Positions 6,386 through 14,180 of a DNA stretch of 16,568 bases are shown here, one piece after another; the stretch's first letter is position 1; each line of letters begins with the position of its first letter. A program made the translations under genes and the position numbers. The stretch is from an uncultured Bacteroides sp. GTDB taxonomy: Bacteria > Bacteroidota > Bacteroidia > Bacteroidales > UBA11471. Under the pieces are notes generated by a model, which saw only the letters and a program-made list of their open reading frames with translations, made no database searches and was not told where the DNA came from. The stretch is from NCBI GenBank assembly GCA_905210875.1, contig CAJLYN010000023.1, positions 1 to 16,568 on the forward strand. Reading direction: 5' to 3'.

Positions 6386-9300
6386 TTAATCGGTATATAA
6401 TTCTATCTCCAAAATCGATACGTTATAATTGTATATCGTCTCGATGTAGTTTCTCATGATTTCGCGAGCCGAATTCAGGCTTTGTACCAATGTGGCAATA
6501 TCGGTCTCACTCTCCTTAAACTTCAACAGTGCACTTTCTTGGAGAGAAGAGGCCTCTTTCAAAGCAGCATTCTGGAAATAGTCAAGACTTCGGCGCTGCT
6601 GAGCAATCTGTCGATAAAGTTCTTCTACCTTATTCTCCAATTGCTTGCAATTGCTCTCATTTTCCCATTCGGCTATGCGAAGGTCGACTTTGGCCTGCTT
6701 GCTGCGACTACGCTGCGGGAAAAAGAGCAAAGGGGCTGATACGCCTACCGTCCAGGCATTTAATCGGTTCAACGGATAGATTTTCTGTTGTGTATATCCG
6801 ACAGAAAATTCCGGGAAAAATTTACTTCTCTCTATACGCAACATATCTTTTTTCTCCTGCACCTGAGCCGTAAAATAGCCTATATAGTTGTGCGATATCG
6901 GCATTAACTCAGCCATGAACGGCTGTATCGTCAGAACCGTATCTCGTGGGAGAATGTCATCGGGCGAATAACAGGCCCAGGTAAACCGTCTTGCCGCCAA
7001 CTGCACTTCCTCACAAGCCTGCATCCAGCGTGTGTGAATATCCGACGCCGCAGCAGCAATCATGTTCCGCTCGGCCAAGTCGATATCGCCCTGCTGATAA
7101 CGCAATTCACCACTCTCGCGAAGTTTCTGCGACAACTGCTCCTGCTCATCGTAAAGCGACTTCACCTGACAGGCATACTGATAATAGTACCAGCAGCGTT
7201 TCACCTCAGCCACCACCTCCTTCTTTACCAAGTCGCGATAATGCTCGCCTTTGGTGATGAGGGTATTGACCAGCGCATTCTTATAGAACGGTGTAAGAAA
7301 AGAACCCAACGATTGCTCTATCACTATTTCATGGTCTTTCCGATAGGTATCGTTCAATTGTCCCCACGAGTAACTGAATGACGTACTTCCACCATCCCAC
7401 ACTTCTCCTTTGGCAGCCCGGCTCCGCTCAATGTCGGCTCCGGCTATTTTAAGTCGAGGATTATTCTGCATGGCAATGTCGAGTGCCTCATCGAGCGATA
7501 CCAATCTTGTCTGCCCATCGGCAGCATTTGCCATAAATGGAAGAGCTATCAACAATGCCACCAAAGAGACCTTTGAAAGATTCTTCGCCATATTTCCATT
7601 GTGTCGACGCTTCCACAGCAGGGTATTGGCATTGACAAGCCGGTAGAACACCGGGATAACAATCAAGGTAAGAATGGTCGACACAATCAACCCTCCTATT
7701 ACAACCGTTGCCAACGGACGTTGTACCTCAGCTCCTGCTGACTGAGCCACGGCCATGGGCACAAAACCCAAGGAAGCAACCAGTCCGGTGAGGACTACCG
7801 GGCGGAGCAGATGCGGACAACCTTTATAGATAATCTTATCGGTACTCATGGGATACTTATTTCGCTTTCGTAAATCATTGAAATGGTTAATCATCAATAT
7901 ACCGTTCAGCACCGCCACACCAAAAAGGGCGATAAATCCCACTCCTGCAGAAATACTGAACGGAAGATCCCGAATCCAGAGAGCGATGATGCCACCAATC
8001 AGAGAAAGAGGGACGGTCGAAAATACCACCAAAGAATAAACCACACTCTTAAATGCAAAGAACAGCAGAAGCAGAATTAATACGAGAGCAATAGGTATGA
8101 CAATCGACAGCGTGTCAATCGCATTCTGTAAATTCTCAAATTGGCCACCGTACTCGAAATAATAGCCGGGTTGTAATTTGACATTCTTGTCAAGTGTTTC
8201 GCTTATCTGTGCCACAACCTGCTGGATGTCGGCATCGCGCACGTTGACTCCAATGGCAACTCGCCGTTTGGTAGCATCGCGGTTAATCTGCAACGGGCCC
8301 TCTTCCAAGTCGATAGATGCCACTTCACTCACAGGAATCTGGATACCTTCACTCGAACGGACAAACAACTTGTCAATGTTGAGGTCTTTTACTTTCTGAT
8401 TGTCCAGTCTTACAACCATATCGAAGCGACGTTCGTTTTCAAACACAACGCCTGCTATTTCTCCGGCATAAGCTGTTCGAATTATGGTATTAAGTTCCTC
8501 TATATCGATGCCGTAACGAGCAATCTTCCCACGGTCATAATGGATAAGCAGTTGCGGAAGACCCATGGCCTGTTCCACAATGACATCAGACGCGCCCGGT
8601 ATCTGTTCGATATAACGTGCTGCTTCCTTGGCTTTGGCATACAGTTCTTCCATATCCTCGCCATAGAGTTTAATGGCAATATCGGCTTTGGCTCCTGTCA
8701 TAAGTTCATTGAACCGCAATTGAATCGGCTGACTGAAATTGAACTCGGCACCAGATATAGATTCGAGCGATTTTTTCATCTTCTCTACCATCTCGGCTCG
8801 GCTGGCAGCAGATGTCCACTCACTAAATGGCTTCATCACAATCATTACATCAGCGTCTTCCACAGCCATTGGGTCAGTGGGAACTTCTGCCGTGCCGATT
8901 TTTGCCACTACATGTTTTATTTCAGGAAAGTCTTGTTTTAGTTTCTTTTCAGCAGCCAAGGATATCTCAATGCTTTTACTCAACGAACTTCCTGCCGGCA
9001 AGGTCATCTGCATGGCAAAATCGCCCTCATCGAGAGTCGGTATAAACTCGGCTCCCAAACGTGTAAAAATAAACAACGAAGCTATAAGCAAAGCAAAGGC
9101 CGATGCCAGAGTTTCCCAACCGTGTCTCAAACAAAAATCCAACGTTTCTTTGTATGCTCTGTTCAATCGTTCAAAGAATTTATCAGCAAATGTTCGTTTG
9201 GACGAAATAGTCCGTTTAAGAAATATCGACGCCATCATCGGCACATAAGTAAGCGACAACAGCAGGGCACCTATAATGCAGAAGACCAATGTCTTTGCCA

Positions 9301-10729
9301 TAGGCGTAAAGTATTTTCCTTCAATACCTTTTAGAGTCAAAATCGGGAAGAATACAATCAAAATAATGATAGCGGCAAACGTGGCACTGCGCACGACATT
9401 TCCGGCTCCTGCTATTACCTCCTCATCCATTTCTGTCGAAGAAAGATGTTTCCCGGCAAGCCGCTTGCCATAAATATGGGCAAGGATTCCTTCGAGTATG
9501 ACAATCGAACCATCGACGACAATACCAAAATCGATGGCCCCCAAGCTCATCAAGTTGGCCGACACACCAAACAGTCTCATCATTATAAATCCGAACAACA
9601 TGGCAAGAGGTATGACCGATGCCACAATGATGCCGGCACGCACATTGCCCAGAAAAAGTATCAGCACAACAAAAACGATCAATGCGCCTTCTATCAGGTT
9701 GCGTATTACGGTTGCAATATTTCGGTTCACCAGTTCGGAACGATTCAAATAAGGCTCAACACTAATACCCTCGGGGAGCATCTTCTGTACCTGGTCTACC
9801 CTTTTTTGGAGCTCCTGTGTCACAACATTCGCGTTGGCACCTTTCAACATCATGGCAATACCACCGACACACTCACCTTCGCCGTCTTTGGTCATGGCTC
9901 CGAAGCGCTTGGGCGAACCATATCTCACCTTGCTGATATCGCTCACTCGCACAGGAATCCCGCCACGGTTTGCAACGACAATCTGCTCGATGTCTTCCAA
10001 ACTCTCAATCATACCCTCGGAGCGTATATAGTATGCCTTGGCATCTTTTTCGATATAACTTCCGCCCGTATTTTGGTTATTTTTAGTGAGTGCATTGAAT
10101 ACATCGCCGATGGTTATGTTCAACGAATATAGGGCATCGGGGTCGACAGCCACTTCGTATTGTTTCAGATATCCGCCAAAACTATTAATCTCCACTATAC
10201 CCGGGATACCCGACAACTGTCTTTTTACAATCCAGTCCTGAATGGTACGCAACTCCATGGCATCGTATTTCTTTTCATAGCCGGGAGCTACTTTCAACAC
10301 ATACTGGTAAATCTCTCCCAAGCCGGTAGTAATCGGCATCAGTTCTGGCGTACCCAACTCGGGCGGTATTTCACCCGACACAGCCTGTATTTGTTCGTTG
10401 ATTAACTGTCGTGCATCAAGTACAGGCACATCTTCTTTAAATACCACTGTCACCAAAGAGAGCCCAAAGCGCGATACTGAACGTATCTCTTCTACATTCA
10501 TGATATTGCTCATACTCACCTCGATAGGGAAGGTAATGAGTTGCTCTACTTCCTGAGGTGCAAGCGTAGGTGAGACGGTAACGATTTGCACCTGATTGTT
10601 TGTAATATCGGGCACGGCATCAATAGGCAAGGTCCACATCGAATAGATGCCTCCTACCAACAACAGCAGTGTAGCCAAAGCTACAAACATTTTTTTCTTA
10701 ATAGAGAAGCTGACAATTTTATCAAACAT
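6386..10729 (-). CDS. czcA: CzcA-type heavy-metal RND pump fused to TolC-like outer-membrane channel
   Basis: This is a 1447-residue fusion. Residues 1-1046 are a full HME-RND pump: an N-terminal membrane helix, periplasmic porter domain, helices around 340-500, a second porter domain, and final helices about 890-1035. TM4 carries D400-F401-G402 and V405-D406-G407 with E413, the proton-relay signature of divalent-cation HME pumps. The normal EN pair after it is EG here. Cu/Ag pumps instead have an AIGAMVDA-type TM4. Residues 1047-1447 are a TolC/CusC-like OEP protein with two helical repeats. It begins with M1047 and a signal-peptide-like stretch ending ANA-AD. The pump would export metal by proton antiport; the OEP part would form the outer channel. 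It is the first gene of the operon. Assignment firm; the exact metal is inferred. Confidence 0.92.
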   Translation of the reverse strand: MFDKIVSFSIKKKMFVALATLLLLVGGIYSMWTLPIDAVPDITNNQVQIVTVSPTLAPQEVEQLITFPIEVSMSNIMNVEEIRSVSRFGLSLVTVVFKEDVPVLDARQLINEQIQAVSGEIPPELGTPELMPITTGLGEIYQYVLKVAPGYEKKYDAMELRTIQDWIVKRQLSGIPGIVEINSFGGYLKQYEVAVDPDALYSLNITIGDVFNALTKNNQNTGGSYIEKDAKAYYIRSEGMIESLEDIEQIVVANRGGIPVRVSDISKVRYGSPKRFGAMTKDGEGECVGGIAMMLKGANANVVTQELQKRVDQVQKMLPEGISVEPYLNRSELVNRNIATVIRNLIEGALIVFVVLILFLGNVRAGIIVASVIPLAMLFGFIMMRLFGVSANLMSLGAIDFGIVVDGSIVILEGILAHIYGKRLAGKHLSSTEMDEEVIAGAGNVVRSATFAAIIILIVFFPILTLKGIEGKYFTPMAKTLVFCIIGALLLSLTYVPMMASIFLKRTISSKRTFADKFFERLNRAYKETLDFCLRHGWETLASAFALLIASLFIFTRLGAEFIPTLDEGDFAMQMTLPAGSSLSKSIEISLAAEKKLKQDFPEIKHVVAKIGTAEVPTDPMAVEDADVMIVMKPFSEWTSAASRAEMVEKMKKSLESISGAEFNFSQPIQLRFNELMTGAKADIAIKLYGEDMEELYAKAKEAARYIEQIPGASDVIVEQAMGLPQLLIHYDRGKIARYGIDIEELNTIIRTAYAGEIAGVVFENERRFDMVVRLDNQKVKDLNIDKLFVRSSEGIQIPVSEVASIDLEEGPLQINRDATKRRVAIGVNVRDADIQQVVAQISETLDKNVKLQPGYYFEYGGQFENLQNAIDTLSIVIPIALVLILLLLFFAFKSVVYSLVVFSTVPLSLIGGIIALWIRDLPFSISAGVGFIALFGVAVLNGILMINHFNDLRKRNKYPMSTDKIIYKGCPHLLRPVVLTGLVASLGFVPMAVAQSAGAEVQRPLATVVIGGLIVSTILTLIVIPVFYRLVNANTLLWKRRHNGNMAKNLSKVSLVALLIALPFMANAADGQTRLVSLDEALDIAMQNNPRLKIAGADIERSRAAKGEVWDGGSTSFSYSWGQLNDTYRKDHEIVIEQSLGSFLTPFYKNALVNTLITKGEHYRDLVKKEVVAEVKRCWYYYQYACQVKSLYDEQEQLSQKLRESGELRYQQGDIDLAERNMIAAAASDIHTRWMQACEEVQLAARRFTWACYSPDDILPRDTVLTIQPFMAELMPISHNYIGYFTAQVQEKKDMLRIERSKFFPEFSVGYTQQKIYPLNRLNAWTVGVSAPLLFFPQRSRSKQAKVDLRIAEWENESNCKQLENKVEELYRQIAQQRRSLDYFQNAALKEASSLQESALLKFKESETDIATLVQSLNSAREIMRNYIETIYNYNVSILEIELYTD
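7523..7591 (-). other. Embedded signal-peptide-like segment at the pump/TolC junction
   Basis: Within the fusion, residues 1047 to about 1069 read as a classic Sec signal: M-A-K-N-L-S-K, a hydrophobic core VALLIALPF, then a signal peptidase I type site ANA followed by AD. The preceding pump part ends at residue 1046, almost exactly the length of a stand-alone CusA. The segment may be cleaved to release the TolC-like domain into the periplasm. An internal ATG (7591-7589) could also start a separate product; only a weak GGAA lies ahead of it. Confidence 0.6.
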
Positions 10730-10738
10730 TTGCCTTAC

Positions 10739-10776
10739 AGTTTAAATAAAACTAAACTTTATTTCAGGCAAAATTA
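10739..10776 (-). promoter_or_regulatory. Promoter -7 box and overlapping dyads ahead of the efflux operon
   Basis: On the minus strand, TAATTTTG (plus 10769-10776) fits the TAnnTTTG -7 consensus and would give a leader of about 30 nt. No clear -33 box is seen. Between it and the start codon lie two interleaved inverted repeats: AAATAAA (10744-10750) with TTTATTT (10758-10764), and AGTTTA (10739-10744) with TAAACT (10753-10758). They could be an operator or a weak RNA stem. The rest of the gene-free stretch 10777-11019 shows nothing recognisable. Confidence 0.4.
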
Positions 10777-11019
10777 AATCGCGTAAACCTTTTTAATAAA
10801 ACAGCTTCTCTCGAAACGGACAAATTTACCGGTGAACCGCCCAACTTTTGATGTGAAATACTTCGAGGCTCCTCTCCTGCTTTATCGTCTGATATTTTCT
10901 CTCAAACGGTCTCTTGAAATTGGCAGGCACTCACTCTTGTATAGTGCTGTAACATCGCCACACTTTTTCTATTGTTAAGGCATGAAAATTCTTTACCCTC
11001 CGCTTTCCGGTGTATGAAC

Positions 11020-11046
11020 CCGATTGGGAGAAATAAATCCAATCGG
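11020..11046 (-). terminator. Hairpin after the AlkZ-related gene
   Basis: CCGATTGG (11020-11027) and CCAATCGG (11039-11046) form an exact 8-bp stem with an 11-nt loop. It starts ten bases after the stop codon of the gene ending at 11057. No T-run follows on the minus strand, so termination is plausible but not strong. Confidence 0.4.
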
Positions 11047-11056
11047 TGCCCCTCTG

Positions 11057-11734
11057 TTACACCAACAATGTGTCGATTGTCCGATCAGAGACATTCGGCA
11101 GAATCTTTTTAAGTTGAGACATAATCCGCTCTCGCGACTCTTCTGGCGTATGATTGGGATGACAAGCCGATTTTCCCCATAAAATCTCAGGGGTAGTGAG
11201 CAAAGCCCTCCCCCAACCATATTTGTGTCCATGTCTATCACGAGGATACACAAAATCTTCGGTGACAATATAGCAACCCATTTCCAGTCGGCCCAGATAA
11301 GAATCAAACCGGCTTCTCATTTTCGGCCCCGTAAAGCCACATTCCACACGCAAGTCTTTAACCGTAAGGCTACCGTTACTTTTCAAAATATCCAGAATAC
11401 ACGCTTCCACACTTCCATCTTCGGGGTAAGGATAAACACTGCGTCGGAAATTACAAAAATCGGGCCACCACTCCCGGCTGACAAAGGCTGCTTTACGACG
11501 GATAAACTTACCGTATGCACACTCGCTTTCCTGCAATATAGAACCTTTCCATTCCCATAACGGCCACTCCCATCCGCCATCAGGAGCCGGCCTATATCGG
11601 CAATCTTCATCTACCGCTTCATCGGCCGACCAGCCGATAATGCCCAAGCTCAACAACGGCAAGAATCCGACCTCATTGATGTAATCAATCAGTTCAGGGC
11701 ATGAATGTAAAAAACCTTGTTTCATTTGGCACAT
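11057..11734 (-). CDS. AlkZ-related protein
   Basis: The 225-residue soluble protein resembles a family annotated as AlkZ-related, distant from the AlkZ/YcaQ DNA glycosylases that unhook interstrand crosslinks. Recognisable family features are an N-terminal VGFLPL segment, W60-E61-W62-K63-G64, then Y74-G75-K76-F77 and FVSREWWPDF with N95 and R97-R98. A winged-helix-like middle at about 115-145 follows, then a Y-GWG motif and a C-terminal helix SRERIMSQLKKILP. No catalytic residue is proven here, so glycosylase activity should not be assumed. The start could be M1 or M4. It lies 97 nt after the FKBP gene on the same strand, with a small inverted repeat in the gap. Confidence 0.55.
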   Translation of the reverse strand: MCQMKQGFLHSCPELIDYINEVGFLPLLSLGIIGWSADEAVDEDCRYRPAPDGGWEWPLWEWKGSILQESECAYGKFIRRKAAFVSREWWPDFCNFRRSVYPYPEDGSVEACILDILKSNGSLTVKDLRVECGFTGPKMRSRFDSYLGRLEMGCYIVTEDFVYPRDRHGHKYGWGRALLTTPEILWGKSACHPNHTPEESRERIMSQLKKILPNVSDRTIDTLLV

Positions 11735-11767
11735 CTCTAATTAATGACTTCAATGATTACTTTCAGA

Positions 11768-11789
11768 CGACAATCACACACGATTGTTG
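11768..11789. repeat. Inverted repeat between the FKBP and AlkZ-related genes
   Basis: ACAATC (11770-11775) and GATTGT (11782-11787) pair exactly. A G-U and a C-G pair extend the stem to 11768 and 11789, around the loop ACACAC. It could be an operator ahead of the AlkZ-related gene or a weak attenuator after the FKBP gene. No T-run follows on the minus strand. Confidence 0.4.
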
Positions 11790-11831
11790 CAAGACATTAT
11801 AAACTCAGAGGATATATGTTGATGCCTCTTT

Positions 11832-12230
11832 TCAAGCAATACCCAGCAACTCAATCTCAAAGACAAGCGTCGAGCCACCGGGAATGCCGGGTTGTGAAAA
11901 CTTTCCGTATCCCATCTCGGCAGGAATATACAGCTCCCACTTATCACCGATACACATGTGCTGCATCGCGATAATCCAACCCTCAATCAAGTCGTTCAGG
12001 CGGAACGCTATGGGCGTTCCACCACGGCTGCTGTCAAATTTCTTGCCGTCGATGGTCCACCCCGTATAGTGAGCGGTAACGACGCTCCTGAGGTTCGGGT
12101 GTTTTCCATCGTTCCGACCATCGGCTATCACTTTGTAAAACACACCTTTAGGAAGTGGCTTGACCCCCTCCTCTCTTGATTTGGCCTCCAACCAGTCGCG
12201 GTTGGCCTGCATATATTCCTGTCGGTTCAT
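11832..12230 (-). CDS. FKBP-type peptidyl-prolyl cis-trans isomerase, cytoplasmic
   Basis: The 132-residue protein has a short helical N-terminus (residues 1-20) and one complete FKBP domain at about 28-131. The pocket residues expected from FKBP12 are present: Y55, F65-D66, I82, W85 and Y108, in the contexts HYTGWTIDGKKFDSS, DLIEGW and IPAEMGYG. It would catalyse prolyl isomerisation during protein folding. There is no signal peptide or lipobox, unlike the exported FkpA-type members, so it should be cytoplasmic. It is divergent from the radical SAM pair and upstream of the AlkZ-related gene on the same strand. Its promoter region contains a strong dyad. Confidence 0.92.
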   Translation of the reverse strand: MNRQEYMQANRDWLEAKSREEGVKPLPKGVFYKVIADGRNDGKHPNLRSVVTAHYTGWTIDGKKFDSSRGGTPIAFRLNDLIEGWIIAMQHMCIGDKWELYIPAEMGYGKFSQPGIPGGSTLVFEIELLGIA

Positions 12231-12294
12231 AAATCCAAAGATTTAATTCGTACACGCACATCGAAGACATCGGCTCAATCGTCTGAACTCGCCA

Positions 12295-12316
12295 TCTGTC
12301 GTGACAGACAAAAATA
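12295..12316 (-). promoter_or_regulatory. -7 box with a dyad at the predicted transcription start of the FKBP gene
   Basis: On the minus strand, TATTTTTG (plus 12309-12316) matches the -7 consensus. Directly downstream, TCTGTC (12295-12300) and GACAGA (12303-12308) form a 6-bp dyad around GT, placed on the expected start point. This is where a repressor operator would sit. The -33 box is not convincing. Confidence 0.45.
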
Positions 12317-12443
12317 GGAAATCTTCCCGACAATCGGCCCACTTTTTACAGCGGAAACGGAAACAAGCCACATCGAGACTGGAATTTCCGGCATCTCAGC
12401 GGCCAACTTTATCAATTTGGTACAAAGAAAGATAATTTTGGTA

Positions 12444-12474
12444 TCTGCAAGCCCAACCGGCTATCCTATCTTTG
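12444..12474 (+). promoter_or_regulatory. Bacteroidetes-type promoter for the radical SAM pair
   Basis: TATCTTTG at 12467-12474 matches the -7 consensus. TCTG at 12444-12447 lies exactly 19 nt upstream, in the place and near the sequence of the -33 TTTG element. The leader to the start at 12554 would be about 70 nt. Together with the FKBP promoter this accounts for the 322-base gap 12231-12553; nothing else is recognised in it. Confidence 0.55.
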
Positions 12475-12553
12475 CAATAGATAAAAAACCCTCTTCACAC
12501 AAGGTAAAAGCCGATATTCGTTATTCAGAAAAAACGCATTAAAGAACTACTCC

Positions 12554-13231
12554 ATGACGGTATGCATTAAATCTCTGATACAGAACATGAACATTGTGGT
12601 AGGCTGCACAATCGGGTGTGGCTACTGCTATGCCAGGAATAATTGCAACAGATTCGGCATGACCGAGAACTTCTCCGTGCCGGAGTATATGGCCAGGAAG
12701 TTGCGCCTCATGGACAATCCGAAACCACACGTCTGGTTGATGACAGGCATGAGCGATTTCTCCGACTGGACATCGGCGTGGAAAAAAGAGATCTTCGACC
12801 GCATGGCACAGAATCCTCAACATGCCTACATTTTCCTGACAAAACGACCCGAACGCGCCCACTTCAAGACCGACAACGAGAACGCATGGATGGGGGTCAC
12901 CGTGACCCGGGCATCGGAGAAGAAACGGCTCGATGACTTGAAGACACACATCGAGGCAAAACATTACCACGCCACATTTGAGCCTCTTTTTGAAGATATA
13001 GGCGAAATAGACCTGAACGGGTATGAATGGGTTGTCGTAGGAACAGAAACCGGAAAAAGAAAAGGCAAAATCGACGCCAAACCCGAATGGGTGCTTCATA
13101 TTGTGGAACAGGCCAGGAAAAACAACATACCCGTTTTCATGAAAGAAGACCTCCTGCCCATAATGGGCGAAGAAAACATGATACAGGAACTGCCACAACA
13201 ATTCATAAAGAAAGTATGGAAAAAGAGATAA
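12554..13231 (+). CDS. Radical SAM mobile pair protein A
   Basis: The 225-residue protein has the radical SAM cluster motif C18-x3-C22-x2-C25 followed by Y26 (GCTIGCGYCYA), which binds the [4Fe-4S] cluster that cleaves S-adenosylmethionine. The rest matches the partner A family, related to phage Gp37/Gp68-like proteins: LMTGMSDFSDW, QHAYIFLTKRPER, an ATFEPLF strand, a VVVGTETG loop and a C-terminal PVFMKEDLLPIMGEE. It is shorter than many radical SAM enzymes. It lies first in a two-gene operon and its end overlaps the start of the B gene by 16 bases. The reaction is not known; the phage Gp37-like relation and the B partner's similarity to spore photoproduct lyase hint at nucleic acid chemistry, which is inference. 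Confidence 0.85.
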   Translation: MTVCIKSLIQNMNIVVGCTIGCGYCYARNNCNRFGMTENFSVPEYMARKLRLMDNPKPHVWLMTGMSDFSDWTSAWKKEIFDRMAQNPQHAYIFLTKRPERAHFKTDNENAWMGVTVTRASEKKRLDDLKTHIEAKHYHATFEPLFEDIGEIDLNGYEWVVVGTETGKRKGKIDAKPEWVLHIVEQARKNNIPVFMKEDLLPIMGEENMIQELPQQFIKKVWKKR

Positions 13232-14091
13232 TCAAAGAGATCAACGTTCAGAGCGTCATGACCAAATCTTCGTTACCAGTGGGAGGTTTCTCGGTCAATC
13301 CGTATGTAGGCTGTCCACATGCCTGTAAATACTGCTATGCCTCGTTTATGAAACGATTTACGGGACACTCCGAAGCCTGGGGAACATTTCTCGACGTAAA
13401 ACACTGGAAACCCATTGACAACCCGCACAAATACGATGGACAGCGAATTGTCATAGGTTCTGTAACAGATGGATACAATCCATACGAAGAAATATTCGGC
13501 AGGACACGGAAACTGCTGGAAGAACTAAGTGGAACCGATGCCGAAATTATGATTTGCTCCAAGTCAGACCTGGTGTTGCGCGACCTCGACCTGCTGAAAC
13601 ACTTTCCCAAAGTAACCGTATCATGGTCGGTCAACACACTCGATGAGCAGTTCAGGGCCGACATGGACCGAGCTGTGAGCATTGAACGCAGACTGGAAGC
13701 CATGAAACAAGTCTACCTTGCCGGTATTCGCACCGTATGCTTCGTCTCCCCCATCTTTCCCGGCATTACCGACGTAAAGGCAATTATCGACCATGTCAAA
13801 AACTTTACCGACCTGATATGGCTGGAAAATCTGAACCTACGGGGCCAGTTCAAAGGAAGTATCATGAATTACATACGGGAAAAATATCCGTCGCTTGCCC
13901 CACTCTACGACGAAATCTACAACAAAAAACGGCAAGAATACTGGCAATGCCTGGAACAGGAAATCTCGGCATATGCCCAACAAGAGGGATATCCCTACCA
14001 CATAAATGACCTCCCCTATGGACGCTCTCAAAAAGGGAAACCCGTCATCGTCAACTACTTTTACCACGAAAAGATAAAGTTACACAGATAA
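13216..14091 (+). CDS. Radical SAM mobile pair protein B (spore photoproduct lyase-like)
   Basis: The protein has 291 residues when started at 13216 (MEKEIIKEINV). The open frame runs back to 13027, but the first 63 codons give a very basic, composition-odd tail that overlaps gene A in another frame. The family signature KSSLPVGG comes only after 13216. The cluster motif is C33-x3-C37-x2-C40 in GCPHACKYCYA. Further family blocks are FLDVKHW, VIGSVTDGYNPYEEIFG, SKSDLVLRDLDLL, VSWSVNTLD, CFVSPIFPGITD, WLENLNLRGQFK and a C-terminal YFYHE. The fold is a partial TIM barrel as in spore photoproduct lyase relatives. It overlaps gene A by 16 bases and is probably translationally coupled. Substrate unknown. 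Confidence 0.88.
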   Translation: MEKEIIKEINVQSVMTKSSLPVGGFSVNPYVGCPHACKYCYASFMKRFTGHSEAWGTFLDVKHWKPIDNPHKYDGQRIVIGSVTDGYNPYEEIFGRTRKLLEELSGTDAEIMICSKSDLVLRDLDLLKHFPKVTVSWSVNTLDEQFRADMDRAVSIERRLEAMKQVYLAGIRTVCFVSPIFPGITDVKAIIDHVKNFTDLIWLENLNLRGQFKGSIMNYIREKYPSLAPLYDEIYNKKRQEYWQCLEQEISAYAQQEGYPYHINDLPYGRSQKGKPVIVNYFYHEKIKLHR

Positions 14092-14180
14092 ACCGTCGCC
14101 GATTGTAAAAACGGCCAAAATCTCATATAGACGGTCGTTGGGGAGTGGACATTAAACCGCTGTCTTCCATGGACTTCTCA

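Noticed and set aside
7589..7591. Separate TolC gene starting at the internal ATG
   Set aside because: The frame is continuous with the pump, no stop codon intervenes and no strong ribosome site is seen; fused CzcA-TolC proteins are known in Bacteroidetes. Internal initiation remains possible.
9446..10132. 228-codon plus-strand open frame
   Set aside because: It is antisense to the porter domain of the CzcA pump, rich in H, Q and N, with no recognisable domain.
12539..13201. 220-codon minus-strand open frame
   Set aside because: It is the antisense shadow of radical SAM gene A, which has a clear family match.
13027..13215. N-terminal extension of the radical SAM B frame
   Set aside because: It overlaps gene A in another frame, is extremely basic and lacks family features; the family N-terminus begins after 13216.
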